From JBAZYZ01 sp041659085 (GTDB taxonomy: Bacteria > Patescibacteriota > Minisyncoccia > Phycocordibacterales > VMEP01), in contig JBAZYZ010000013.1 in NCBI GenBank assembly GCA_041659085.1, positions 1 through 19,907 on the forward strand: a stretch of 19,907 bases of DNA, read 5' to 3'. The position numbers and the translations under genes were made by a program. Below are positions 6,508 through 13,072 of this stretch, one piece after another (within the stretch, counting starts at the first letter, position 1; every line of letters starts with the position of its first letter). The notes beneath the pieces were generated by a model, which did not search any database, had not been told where the DNA came from, and saw only the letters and a program-made list of their open reading frames with translations.

Positions 6508-7159
6508 TTTCGCGGCAATCGTCGCTTTTGCCAGGGATAATCTTGCGACAATAAACATCACAAATATAGTAACTTTTGTCGGCGCGCATAAACTCGCGAC
6601 GATGCTGATATTTTTCGCGGCGATGGTTTTTGAGGGGGAGTCTTTTCTTATAGCCGCAGGTGTCTTGGTCCACCTGGGGGCTTTGTCAATTTGGGAAGTA
6701 TTGGCCGTTTCTATCTTGGGTGTGTTTGTGGGTGATATATTTTGGTATTTTATCGGAACTGTTTTACGAAAAATAAAAAGAGCTGAACCGTTGGTGTTTT
6801 GGCTTGCGGCTACAGTTGATCGTTTTTTGCCGGACTTTAAGGACAAACCGTTTGTCTCTCTCATTTTGGCAAAATATATTTATGGGACCAATCACGCCAC
6901 ACTTATCGTCTCCGGCGTTATCGGGATGAATATATGGCTCTTTATTAAAGCGGAGATAGTGGCGAGCGTAATTTGGATAGCCATCTTTTTGACGGCAGGA
7001 TATTTTTTCGGGTCGGTCGCTCTTTTGATATCGCACAAGGTCAGTATTTATCTTTTGGTAATCCTCATATTCATCGGGATTTTCATAGCGGCGCAGCGCG
7101 CAGTCTCTTATTATTATGAACGGAAACAGAAAGCAAAACAGGCGGTTGATAATCTCTGA
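6494..7159 (+). CDS. DedA-family (SNARE-associated/VTT domain) membrane protein
   Basis: The 221-residue polytopic protein has the DedA pattern: an acidic motif in a re-entrant region (FEGESFLIAAGVL, about 46-58), GDIFWYFIG (about 79-87), then YIYGTNHATLIVSGVIGM (about 133-150) and further membrane helices, ending in a basic tail. DedA proteins move or scramble phospholipids/lipid carriers and are needed for envelope homeostasis. The usual 'R-F-x-P-G-x-R' of the second half is replaced here by A-K-Y-I-Y-G-T-N, so this is a divergent member and its substrate cannot be inferred. The ATG overlaps the upstream coding region by 14 nt. Position in an envelope-protein cluster supports an envelope role. 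Confidence 0.8.
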   Translation: MPLSNFAAIVAFARDNLATINITNIVTFVGAHKLATMLIFFAAMVFEGESFLIAAGVLVHLGALSIWEVLAVSILGVFVGDIFWYFIGTVLRKIKRAEPLVFWLAATVDRFLPDFKDKPFVSLILAKYIYGTNHATLIVSGVIGMNIWLFIKAEIVASVIWIAIFLTAGYFFGSVALLISHKVSIYLLVILIFIGIFIAAQRAVSYYYERKQKAKQAVDNL

Positions 7160-7174
7160 CTTATGGACTATAGT
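7146..7174 (+). promoter_or_regulatory. Predicted promoter of obg
   Basis: TTGATA (7146-7151) and TATAGT (7169-7174) are exactly 17 bp apart. The -35 lies inside the end of the DedA-like gene. A hairpin GGACTA/TAGTCC (7165-7170, 7178-7183) overlaps the -10 and may be an operator. The leader would be about 20 nt, without a Shine-Dalgarno. Confidence 0.55.
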
Positions 7175-7200
7175 CTGTAGTCCTAATAACAATTACTTTT

Positions 7201-8175
7201 ATGGCCTTTGTTGATGAAATAAAACTTAAAATGAAAGCCGGCAAAGGTGGTGACGGCGTGGTGCGCTGGCTTCATGGCAAAGGAAGACCTCTCATGGGCC
7301 CCGCAGGCGGAAATGGCGGTCGGGGAGGAAATGTCTACGTTCGGGCTATCCGCGATGTCCATATTTTATCCAAATATGTCCATAAAAAAGAATTTGTCGC
7401 CGAAAATGGCGGAGACGGCGCCAAAAACAGCCTGCATGGAAGGGACGGCAAAGACATAGAAGTGGAGCTACCGATAGGTTCGGTTATCACAAATTTAAAT
7501 ACCGGGGACAAATTTTCTCTTGAGCATGAAGGTGAAAAAATTCTTGTTTTGAATTCCGGCCGCGGAGGTCTTGGCAATGAGCATTTCAAAAGTTCCACCA
7601 ATAGAAGCCCGAAAGAGTTTACTCTTGGCGATGAAGGGGAATCCTCGGAATTTCTGATAGAGCTGGAACTTTTTGCCGACGTCGGCTTTATAGGCTTGCC
7701 GAACGCCGGCAAATCGAGTCTGCTTAACTCCATTACCCGCGCTCATGCCAAAATTGGCGCTTACGCTTTTACCACACTTGAGCCGAACCTGGGCGAGATG
7801 TATGGGTTCATATTGGCGGACTTGCCTGGGCTTATCGAAGGCGCGGCGGAGGGCAAAGGGCTGGGGCACAAATTTCTGCGCCATGTGAAGCGGACAAAGA
7901 TGCTCGCGCATTTGGTCGCGCTTGATAATGAAGACCTCAAAAAAGCCTACAAGTCCGTTCGGGATGAGATTAAAAAATACGACCCGGTGCTGTTTAAAAA
8001 GAGAGAAATACTCATTTTAACCAAAAGCGACATGGTGTCCGAGGTCGAACTCAAGAAGAAAATAAAAATAGCGGAAAAGTTAAACGACACCGTATTTACC
8101 GTCTCTCTTTACGATGACAAAAGCGTGAAAGACCTCCAAGATAAGCTTGTAAAACTTCTCAAGGCGGAGGAATAG
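7201..8175 (+). CDS. obg: GTPase Obg (ribosome assembly / stress GTPase)
   Basis: Obg is an essential GTPase that binds the 50S subunit and links ribosome maturation to cell state. The 324 residues contain the glycine-rich Obg fold (about 1-158; GKGGDG, GPAGGNGGRGGNV, GGRGGLGN-type loops) and the G domain (about 160-320): G1 GLPNAGKSS (165-173), G2/switch I AYAFTTLEPNLG (187-198), G3 DLPGLIEG (207-214) and G4 at 274-277. G4 reads T-K-S-D, where the usual motif is N-K-x-D. The C-terminal OCT domain found in some Obg proteins is absent. ATG 7201 gives the canonical N-terminus MAFVDEIKLKMKAGKGGDG. gatB follows after 42 nt with its own -10 element. Confidence 0.97.
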   Translation: MAFVDEIKLKMKAGKGGDGVVRWLHGKGRPLMGPAGGNGGRGGNVYVRAIRDVHILSKYVHKKEFVAENGGDGAKNSLHGRDGKDIEVELPIGSVITNLNTGDKFSLEHEGEKILVLNSGRGGLGNEHFKSSTNRSPKEFTLGDEGESSEFLIELELFADVGFIGLPNAGKSSLLNSITRAHAKIGAYAFTTLEPNLGEMYGFILADLPGLIEGAAEGKGLGHKFLRHVKRTKMLAHLVALDNEDLKKAYKSVRDEIKKYDPVLFKKREILILTKSDMVSEVELKKKIKIAEKLNDTVFTVSLYDDKSVKDLQDKLVKLLKAEE

Positions 8176-8201
8176 GAGCGCTTCTGGGTCTCCCGTTTTT
8201 T
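8176..8201 (+). terminator. Weak possible terminator after obg
   Basis: GGAG and CTCC (8175-8178 and 8190-8193) can form a 4-bp stem just after the obg stop, followed by CG and a run of seven Ts. The stem is short, and the T-run also leads into the gatB -10 element. Confidence 0.25.
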
Positions 8202-8210
8202 TGATACAAT
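8202..8210 (+). promoter_or_regulatory. Extended -10 promoter of gatB
   Basis: TGATACAAT is a TGn-extended -10 ending 7 nt before the ATG at 8218, so transcription would start at or next to the start codon. No Shine-Dalgarno is present. Confidence 0.55.
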
Positions 8211-8217
8211 TGCCGCT

Positions 8218-9633
8218 ATGGATGAAAACAAAGGATATAGGGCGACTATTGGCTTGGAGATTCACGCGGAGTTGAAGACCAAGACCAAAATGTTTTGCGA
8301 TTCTCGGAATGATCCGGAAGAGAGGCGTCCGAACGTGAATATCTGCCCGGTCTGCATGGCGCACCCGGGTACTTTACCTGTCATAAACAAAGAGGCAGTC
8401 AAACACGTGGTCAAGGTGGGCGCGGCTTTGGGCGGGACAATTGCGGACTTCACCGAGTTTGACCGCAAGAACTATTTCTATCCTGACATTCCAAAGGGAT
8501 ATCAAATTAGCCAATACAAATACCCGCTTATTTCCGGCGGCAGTTTGAACGGGGTAAAAATTACACGAGTGCACCTGGAAGAGGATACGGCGCGTTCGTC
8601 ACACGACAAGGGCGATTACACTTTGATTGATTTCAACCGCGCGGGAATTCCTCTGATGGAGCTTGTGACTGAGCCTGTGGTAAAGAGCGCGGAGGAGGCG
8701 AGCGCGTTCGCGCGTGAGCTTCAGCTCCTGCTCCGATATCTTGGCGCGGGTGATGCCAATATGGAAAAAGGGGAGATGCGCGTGGAAGCAAACATCTCCG
8801 TCTCGAAAGACGATACTTACGGCACAAAAGTTGAGGTCAAAAATCTGAACTCATTCAAGGTGGTGGAGAAAGCGATTGATTACGAAATAAAAAGGCAGAT
8901 TGAATTGATAGAATCCGGCGGCAAGGTGTCGCAGGAAACCAGGGGCTGGAATGAAGCGAAGCAGGAGACATTTTCCCAGCGCGCCAAGGAAAGTTCGCAT
9001 GATTACCGATATTTTCCGGACCCCGATTTGCCGAAACTGAAGTTGTCCGAAATCCCGGAACTGTCTGTCGAAGTTTTGCGCAAAGAAATGCCTGAGCTTC
9101 CGTGGGAGAGGCGTAACCGTATGCTCAAGAGTTTTGGATTAAAAGAAGAAGCGGCGGAGCTTTTCGTGCAGGATATTCCGCTCGGAACTTTTTTTGAAAA
9201 CGTAGTGGCGGGCAAGTCCGCGGATTTTATAAAACTTTCCGCGAATTACATTACTTCGGACCTTATGTCGCTTATGAAAAGCGGCGCTGCCGGAAATATG
9301 CCAAGTACGGGCAGCTTTCGCGCGCTTATGGATATGGTTGTATCAGGCAAACTTTCTTCCCGTGGGGCAAAAGATACACTGGCTATAATGCATGCCGAAG
9401 GCGGCAATCCCGAGGAGATAGCCAAGACCAGCGGACTTATACAGGAAAGCGACGAAGGAAAGCTCAGGGAGGTCGTGGAGAAGATAATTTCCGCCAATTC
9501 TGATGCCGTAAAAGAATATAAGAGCGGTAAAGAAGCCTCGCTTCAGTTTCTGATAGGACAAGGAATGAAAGAAGCCAAAGGTTCGGCTAACCCACAGGTG
9601 CTTAAAGAACTTTTTCTTGCAAATCTAAAATAA
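8218..9633 (+). CDS. gatB: Asp-tRNA(Asn)/Glu-tRNA(Gln) amidotransferase subunit B
   Basis: GatB is the kinase/amidotransferase subunit of GatCAB, which converts misacylated Glu-tRNA(Gln) and Asp-tRNA(Asn) to the correct amides in organisms lacking the direct synthetases. The 471-residue protein shows the N-terminal GLEIHAELKTKTKMFC, zinc-site cysteines at 27, 43 and 46 (NICPVCMAHPGTLPVIN), the family signature DFNRAGIPLMELVTEP (138-153), the VEVKNLNSF segment, SHDYRYFPDPDLP, and a C-terminal helical/YqeY-like tail domain. gatA and gatC are not nearby, so the complex is encoded at more than one locus. It converges on the minus-strand gene at 9715-10560. Confidence 0.97.
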   Translation: MDENKGYRATIGLEIHAELKTKTKMFCDSRNDPEERRPNVNICPVCMAHPGTLPVINKEAVKHVVKVGAALGGTIADFTEFDRKNYFYPDIPKGYQISQYKYPLISGGSLNGVKITRVHLEEDTARSSHDKGDYTLIDFNRAGIPLMELVTEPVVKSAEEASAFARELQLLLRYLGAGDANMEKGEMRVEANISVSKDDTYGTKVEVKNLNSFKVVEKAIDYEIKRQIELIESGGKVSQETRGWNEAKQETFSQRAKESSHDYRYFPDPDLPKLKLSEIPELSVEVLRKEMPELPWERRNRMLKSFGLKEEAAELFVQDIPLGTFFENVVAGKSADFIKLSANYITSDLMSLMKSGAAGNMPSTGSFRALMDMVVSGKLSSRGAKDTLAIMHAEGGNPEEIAKTSGLIQESDEGKLREVVEKIISANSDAVKEYKSGKEASLQFLIGQGMKEAKGSANPQVLKELFLANLK

Positions 9634-9637
9634 CTCT

Positions 9638-9660
9638 GCTTGGCGGTGGAACCGCCAAGC
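9638..9660. repeat. Perfect 10-bp hairpin between convergent genes
   Basis: GCTTGGCGGT (9638-9647) and ACCGCCAAGC (9651-9660) form a perfect 10-bp stem with a GGA loop 4 nt after the gatB stop. On the plus strand it is followed by A rather than T residues, so it is not a standard terminator for gatB, though it may stabilise the mRNA end. Confidence 0.7.
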
Positions 9661-9698
9661 AAAAAAATGACCTCACGCAGCCGAAGCTTTGTGAGGTC
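9661..9698 (-). terminator. Intrinsic terminator of the minus-strand coiled-coil gene
   Basis: Read on the minus strand, GACCTCAC and GTGAGGTC (9691-9698 and 9669-9676) form a perfect 8-bp stem with a 14-nt loop, followed by ATTTTTTT (9668-9661). It lies about 17 nt after the stop of the gene at 9715-10560. Confidence 0.75.
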
Positions 9699-9714
9699 GC
9701 AGGGGGCTTGCCGC

Positions 9715-10560
9715 CTAGGCGTTAGGTTCCATTCCTATGGAAAACGGAGCGGGCATCTTATTTATCTCCCCCAGCTCATCTTTCAGCCGAAGTGTTTTCC
9801 TGATGAACCTGGGGCGAGCCCAAGCCGGGAGTCGCCGATAGAAGCTGAGCAGCCAGCCCAGTGAATAAATTAGGTCCGCGCCCTTCTTATGTTTCAACGC
9901 AAGACCAAAGTTGGCCTTTCCCAATTGCTCGATTTTGTCGCCTCTATGCCGGTTTTCTTCGCGTAACAGCGCCACGTGCAGTTCCAAATCTTGTTTCTCT
10001 CCCTCTATTGCCCGCCGCGCTTTCTCGGTGGACTGAAGATTTTTCCGCATTTCATACATCTCGTCTTTGTGAAGTTTGGCCAGACGCGCGCAGTTTTCCT
10101 CTACCCTCCGCTTGATTTCAATCCGCCTGGCGTTCTGGTTGAGTCCGCGCAGGCTTCGAAATCCCTCGATGTATTCCAGCAAAGGGACTATGCCGACTAC
10201 CTTGTACTTTCCGGTCGTTGCGTTTTTGGGCATTTTTACGACATAGGTCCATTCACCGTCCTGAACCCCGAGGATGAAATCCGGGCTTTCCAGATAGGTG
10301 TGGTCGAAGGTCTGAATACCGCGGTCAAGGAAAACCTTTCCACCTTCCGGCCGCAGCTGGAAGAAGTTGTGGGTGGTGTGGCCCGCCGGATATTTCGTGC
10401 TGAAAGCCAAGATCCCATCCTCGCCCTCATCGGGACGGAACGAAAAAGTGGAGTATCCAATTCCCGTTGGCGGGTATTCGCCTTTGGCCGAGGAGCCGAG
10501 GAAAACACTCGGGTTGTCGAAAGTGATTACTGCGACGCCACCAACTATTTTGATTGACAT
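9715..10560 (-). CDS. Unrecognised protein: beta-rich N-terminal domain plus long coiled coil
   Basis: I do not recognise this 281-residue protein. Residues 1 to about 130 are rich in Gly, aromatic and beta-branched residues and look like a beta domain. Residues about 140-215 are highly charged and helical with regular hydrophobics (RIEIKRRVEENCARLAKLHK and on), consistent with a coiled coil. The last 60 residues are basic and include tryptophans (LGWLLSFYRRLPAWARPRF). There is no signal peptide and no clear membrane span. The ATG has a good Shine-Dalgarno (GGGAGAG at 10568-10574 on the minus strand, 7 nt away), a promoter (TTGACA-17-TATGGT) and its own terminator, so the gene is real and monocistronic. 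It opposes its neighbours, suggesting independent control. Confidence 0.8.
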   Translation of the reverse strand: MSIKIVGGVAVITFDNPSVFLGSSAKGEYPPTGIGYSTFSFRPDEGEDGILAFSTKYPAGHTTHNFFQLRPEGGKVFLDRGIQTFDHTYLESPDFILGVQDGEWTYVVKMPKNATTGKYKVVGIVPLLEYIEGFRSLRGLNQNARRIEIKRRVEENCARLAKLHKDEMYEMRKNLQSTEKARRAIEGEKQDLELHVALLREENRHRGDKIEQLGKANFGLALKHKKGADLIYSLGWLLSFYRRLPAWARPRFIRKTLRLKDELGEINKMPAPFSIGMEPNA

Positions 10561-10574
10561 GGTTTAACTCTCCC

Positions 10575-10666
10575 AAACATCGTTTAAGGAACAGGGACTT
10601 CCGCACCGCGGTTCCCCCTTAGAGATTTATTAGCCTCTTTCCCATGGAAGAGGGGAAACATCGTTT
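10575..10666. repeat. 11-bp repeat AAACATCGTTT, two copies (10575-10585, 10656-10666)
   Basis: The same 11-mer, itself an imperfect palindrome (AAAC-ATC-GTTT), occurs twice, 81 bp apart, in the leader of the minus-strand gene. One copy lies next to the Shine-Dalgarno. The other is the core of a perfect hairpin GGAAAC/GTTTCC (10654-10659, 10663-10668) at the expected 5' end of the transcript. Confidence 0.65.
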
Positions 10667-10675
10667 CCGCCCAGA

Positions 10676-10704
10676 ACCATATTGTAAATATTAACGTTTG
10701 TCAA
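10676..10704 (-). promoter_or_regulatory. Predicted promoter of the minus-strand coiled-coil gene
   Basis: On the minus strand TTGACA (10704-10699) and TATGGT (10681-10676) are 17 bp apart. The expected leader is about 108 nt, far longer than those of most genes here. Confidence 0.6.
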
Positions 10705-10754
10705 TAATATCAGAACAGCTGGAAATGATTCGTTATGAAAAATCGCAGTCATTT

Positions 10755-10762
10755 TGTATAAT
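10755..10762 (+). promoter_or_regulatory. Predicted -10 element of the gap operon
   Basis: TATAAT (10757-10762) is a consensus -10 directly preceded by TG. No good -35 is seen (TTATGA at 10733-10738 is the nearest). Initiation near 10769 would leave about 134 nt of leader before the gap ATG. Confidence 0.5.
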
Positions 10763-10769
10763 TGAGCAT

Positions 10770-10850
10770 ATGCATCCCGTAGTAGAAAATGGCATTAGGG
10801 GATGGCGTAGTTTGTTCACAGGGAGGAGTTTGCAGGAATATATCAGTTAA
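10770..10850 (+). CDS. Possible 26-codon leader peptide upstream of gap
   Basis: An ATG lies about 7 nt after the consensus -10, in the same arrangement as the leaderless genes in this window, and opens a 26-codon frame ending in TAA at 10848-10850. The peptide starts MHPVVENGIRGW and has no recognisable features. Coding is supported only by its position; it could equally be part of an untranslated leader. Confidence 0.2.
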   Translation: MHPVVENGIRGWRSLFTGRSLQEYIS

Positions 10851-10859
10851 TAACACTTT

Positions 10860-10887
10860 GGCGGAGTTACTCAAAGGGAGTGATGCC
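10860..10887 (+). promoter_or_regulatory. Hairpin in the gap leader
   Basis: GGC-(GGAG)-TTACTC (10860-10872) pairs with GAGTGA-T-GCC (10878-10887) across an AAAGG loop, ending 15 nt before the gap ATG. It may affect translation initiation; no known RNA family is recognised. Confidence 0.35.
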
Positions 10888-10902
10888 ATTTTTCACTACA
10901 GG

Positions 10903-11925
10903 ATGCAAAAAATTAAAGTTGGAATAAATGGATTGGGCAGGATAGGGCGGGCGTTTTTGAAATTGGCAATAAATCGACCAGAGATTGAGATTGTGGCGGT
11001 CAATGACCTCGGTGACCCGGAGAATCTGGCTTATCTTCTAAAATATGACACGGTGTACGGTAAGAGCGATCTGCGAGTGGAGGCAAGTAGTGACTCCATA
11101 AACGTGAATGGCAAAAAAATAGCGTTTTCCCGCGAGAAAGAGCCATCCAAAATTCCCTGGGGCGAGGCGGGGGTAGACATCGTTGTGGAATCAACCGGAT
11201 TTTTTGAAGACTACACCAAGGCGCGCGCGCATTTGGACGGAGGAGCCAAGCGTGTGGTTATAACCGCGCCTGCGAAGGGCGAGGGCGAGGGTTTGATTGG
11301 GAATACCGTGCTTATGGGGATAAACGAAGATAAGCTTCAGGCTTGCCAAGTATCCTCAAACGCTTCTTGTACCACGAATGCCGGAAGTCCGGTGATGCAG
11401 ATTTTAAACGAAGCGATTGGAATTGAAAAAGCGGTTTTGAATACTGTGCATGCATATACTGCCACGCAAAGGATAGTGGACGGACCGGACGAGAGAGATT
11501 TCAGGCGTGGCCGTGCCGGCGCGCAAAACATTGTTCCGTCAACCACGGGAGCGGCTATTGCGGTGACCAAGGCCGTTACCGGACTCAAGGGCAAGTTTGA
11601 CGGTATCGCTATCCGCGTGCCGGTCGTTGCTGGCTCTATTGCCGATATCACCTTTATCTCGTCCCGCAATACCACGACAGAAGAAGTGAACGAAATACTG
11701 AAGAACGCGGCAGAAGAAGAACGCTGGAAGAATATATTTGCCGTCACGGAAGAAGAAGTGGTGTCATCGGATATTATCGGCGACACGCATGCGTCCATTG
11801 CGGATTTATCATTTACTAAAGTTGTGGGAGGGAATCTGGTAAAGGTGCTTGCCTGGTATGACAATGAAACGGGGTATGCTAATACTTTGGTTGAACACGT
11901 AATCAAAGCGGGGGAATACCTTTAA
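10903..11925 (+). CDS. gap: Glyceraldehyde-3-phosphate dehydrogenase
   Basis: The enzyme oxidises glyceraldehyde-3-phosphate to 1,3-bisphosphoglycerate with NAD(P) and phosphate in glycolysis. The 340-residue protein starts with the classic nucleotide-binding KVGINGLGRIGR, has NDL at about 34-36, the active-site SNASCTTNA with catalytic Cys 156, His 183 in TVHAYTATQ, the RRGRAGAQNIVPSTTGAA loop and the C-terminal WYDNETGYANTLV. After SCTTNA, the usual cysteine/leucine-type continuation is replaced by GSPV. ATG 10903 is used because it gives the family N-terminus; the frame is open further upstream to 10789 but that extension overlaps the leader and matches nothing. It is the first gene of a six-gene cluster; rpiB follows after 3 nt. 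Confidence 0.97.
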   Translation: MQKIKVGINGLGRIGRAFLKLAINRPEIEIVAVNDLGDPENLAYLLKYDTVYGKSDLRVEASSDSINVNGKKIAFSREKEPSKIPWGEAGVDIVVESTGFFEDYTKARAHLDGGAKRVVITAPAKGEGEGLIGNTVLMGINEDKLQACQVSSNASCTTNAGSPVMQILNEAIGIEKAVLNTVHAYTATQRIVDGPDERDFRRGRAGAQNIVPSTTGAAIAVTKAVTGLKGKFDGIAIRVPVVAGSIADITFISSRNTTTEEVNEILKNAAEEERWKNIFAVTEEEVVSSDIIGDTHASIADLSFTKVVGGNLVKVLAWYDNETGYANTLVEHVIKAGEYL

Positions 11926-11928
11926 ATT

Positions 11929-12375
11929 ATGAAGATATACATTGGTTCCGACCACGCGGGATTTGAACTTAAGGGGAAGTTGATGGCTTTTTTGCTTGGT
12001 GAGGGGCATGATGTGGTGGATAAGGGAGCTTTCAAATATGACGAAAATGACGATTATCCCGATTTTATTTCCGCTGTAGCCAAAGAGATATCGGCCAATC
12101 CCGAAGGCGCGCGCGGGGTTATTTTAGGCGGGTCGGGAGAAGGGGAGGCAATTGACGCGAACAGGTTTCCTTACGTGCGCGCGGTGGAATATTACGGCGG
12201 GCCGCTTGAAATAGTAAAATTATCGCGCGAACACAATGACGCGAATATCTTGTCTCTTGGCGCTCGGTTCTTGGGCGAAGAAGAGGCCAAGCAGGCGATA
12301 AAATTGTGGCTCATTACGCCGTTTTCAGGAGATGAAAGGCACATGAGGAGGATTAAGAAGATAGACGAGAAATAA
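11929..12375 (+). CDS. rpiB: Ribose-5-phosphate isomerase B family
   Basis: RpiB interconverts ribulose-5-phosphate and ribose-5-phosphate. The 148-residue protein has the RpiB/LacAB start KIYIGSDHAGFELK and the REHNDANILSLGARF segment. At the active-site loop E. coli RpiB has a catalytic Cys in CGTGIGMS, but here the loop is GGSGEGEAIDANR (67-79), so the Cys is replaced by Gly. The loop instead resembles the Mycobacterium tuberculosis type GSGNGEQIAANK, where a Glu is the base; Glu 73 occupies that place. The enzyme is therefore probably active by the Glu mechanism (inference). It is 3 nt downstream of gap and directly abuts the next gene. Confidence 0.9.
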   Translation: MKIYIGSDHAGFELKGKLMAFLLGEGHDVVDKGAFKYDENDDYPDFISAVAKEISANPEGARGVILGGSGEGEAIDANRFPYVRAVEYYGGPLEIVKLSREHNDANILSLGARFLGEEEAKQAIKLWLITPFSGDERHMRRIKKIDEK

Positions 12376-13059
12376 ATGACTGAGATCATTCCCGCAATAA
12401 TGCCCAATACGATTGAAGAACTGGAAAGCGCCGTGGCTCTTGTGCGCGGTGCGGCAAAGTGGGTGCAAGTGGACGTTATGGACGGGAAATTCGTGCCGGA
12501 GAGAAACTGGCCGTTCCCGAACTTTGAAACCGAAACCAAGCCTTTGCTAGGCGAGGACAAGGGATTGCCGTTTTGGCAGGATATGAATTACGAGTTTGAC
12601 CTTATGATAAAAACCCCGGAAAAGTTCGTGGAGAAATTCATAGGCATTGGGGGCGGACGCATAATTATCCACTATGAAAGCGCGGAGAATGACAAGATAT
12701 GGGAAGCCGTCAGAAAGGTTCAGGGGATGATTACCGAAGTGGGTCTGGCAATTGACACGACTACGCCGAACGACGTGCTTGATGAATTTATAAAAGATGA
12801 ACGGCCCATAGATTTTGTGCAGTTTATGGGGATAGCCAAAATAGGCTATCAAGGACAGCCTTTTGATGAACGGGTCATTGGGAAAATAGCGGCGCTCCGA
12901 GCGAAATATTCTGATATAATAATAAGCGTGGATGGTGCCGTGAATTTTGAATCAGCCCCCGCTCTGATTGAAGCCGGAGCCAATCGGCTTGCCGCTGGTT
13001 CAGCCGTATTCGGAAGCGGAGACGCGCGGGAAGCAATTTACGAACTTGAGGATTTATAG
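12376..13059 (+). CDS. rpe: Ribulose-phosphate 3-epimerase-like TIM-barrel protein
   Basis: The 227-residue protein resembles ribulose-5-phosphate 3-epimerase: VDVMDGKFVP (32-41), DLMIKTPEKF (75-84), FMGIAKIGYQGQPF (150-163), SVDGAVN (184-190), and a C-terminal GANRLAAGSAVFGSGDAREAI phosphate-binding region. In the canonical enzyme two His and two Asp bind the metal. Here the first His is Gln 31 and the second is Asp 75, while Asp 33 and Asp 186 are kept. The NPGFGGQ loop is also altered to AKIGYQGQ. It is thus a divergent member, possibly with altered metal use or substrate. Its context between rpiB and transketolase supports a pentose-phosphate role. The start codon directly follows the rpiB stop. 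Confidence 0.8.
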   Translation: MTEIIPAIMPNTIEELESAVALVRGAAKWVQVDVMDGKFVPERNWPFPNFETETKPLLGEDKGLPFWQDMNYEFDLMIKTPEKFVEKFIGIGGGRIIIHYESAENDKIWEAVRKVQGMITEVGLAIDTTTPNDVLDEFIKDERPIDFVQFMGIAKIGYQGQPFDERVIGKIAALRAKYSDIIISVDGAVNFESAPALIEAGANRLAAGSAVFGSGDAREAIYELEDL

Positions 13060-13062
13060 GAG
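13058..13062 (+). promoter_or_regulatory. Shine-Dalgarno AGGAG of the transketolase N-terminal gene
   Basis: AGGAG overlaps the stop codon of the upstream epimerase gene and lies 10 nt before ATG 13073. It decides this start over upstream in-frame starts that overlap the epimerase gene, and suggests translational coupling. Confidence 0.6.
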
Positions 13063-13072
13063 ACTCACAGTA

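Larger units (their letters stand above)
10561..10902. other. Divergent intergenic region with two long structured leaders
   Basis: The 342 bases separate the minus-strand coiled-coil gene from gap. The minus-strand promoter is at 10676-10704 and its leader (about 10669-10561) contains several hairpins and two copies of AAACATCGTTT. The plus-strand promoter is at 10757-10762 and the gap leader (about 10769-10902) holds a 26-codon ORF and a hairpin. I recognise no known riboswitch family or tRNA. Confidence 0.6.

Noticed and set aside
9976..10557. 193-codon plus-strand frame antisense to the coiled-coil gene
   Set aside because: It has no Shine-Dalgarno or promoter, reads like a shadow, and the minus-strand frame has promoter, Shine-Dalgarno and terminator.
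10789..10902. 38-residue N-terminal extension of GAPDH
   Set aside because: The family starts at KVGINGLGRIGR; the extension lies in the leader and has no similarity I recognise.
12968..13072. N-terminal extension of the transketolase subunit into rpe
   Set aside because: ATG 13073 has an AGGAG Shine-Dalgarno and gives the normal N-terminus; the extension overlaps rpe out of frame.
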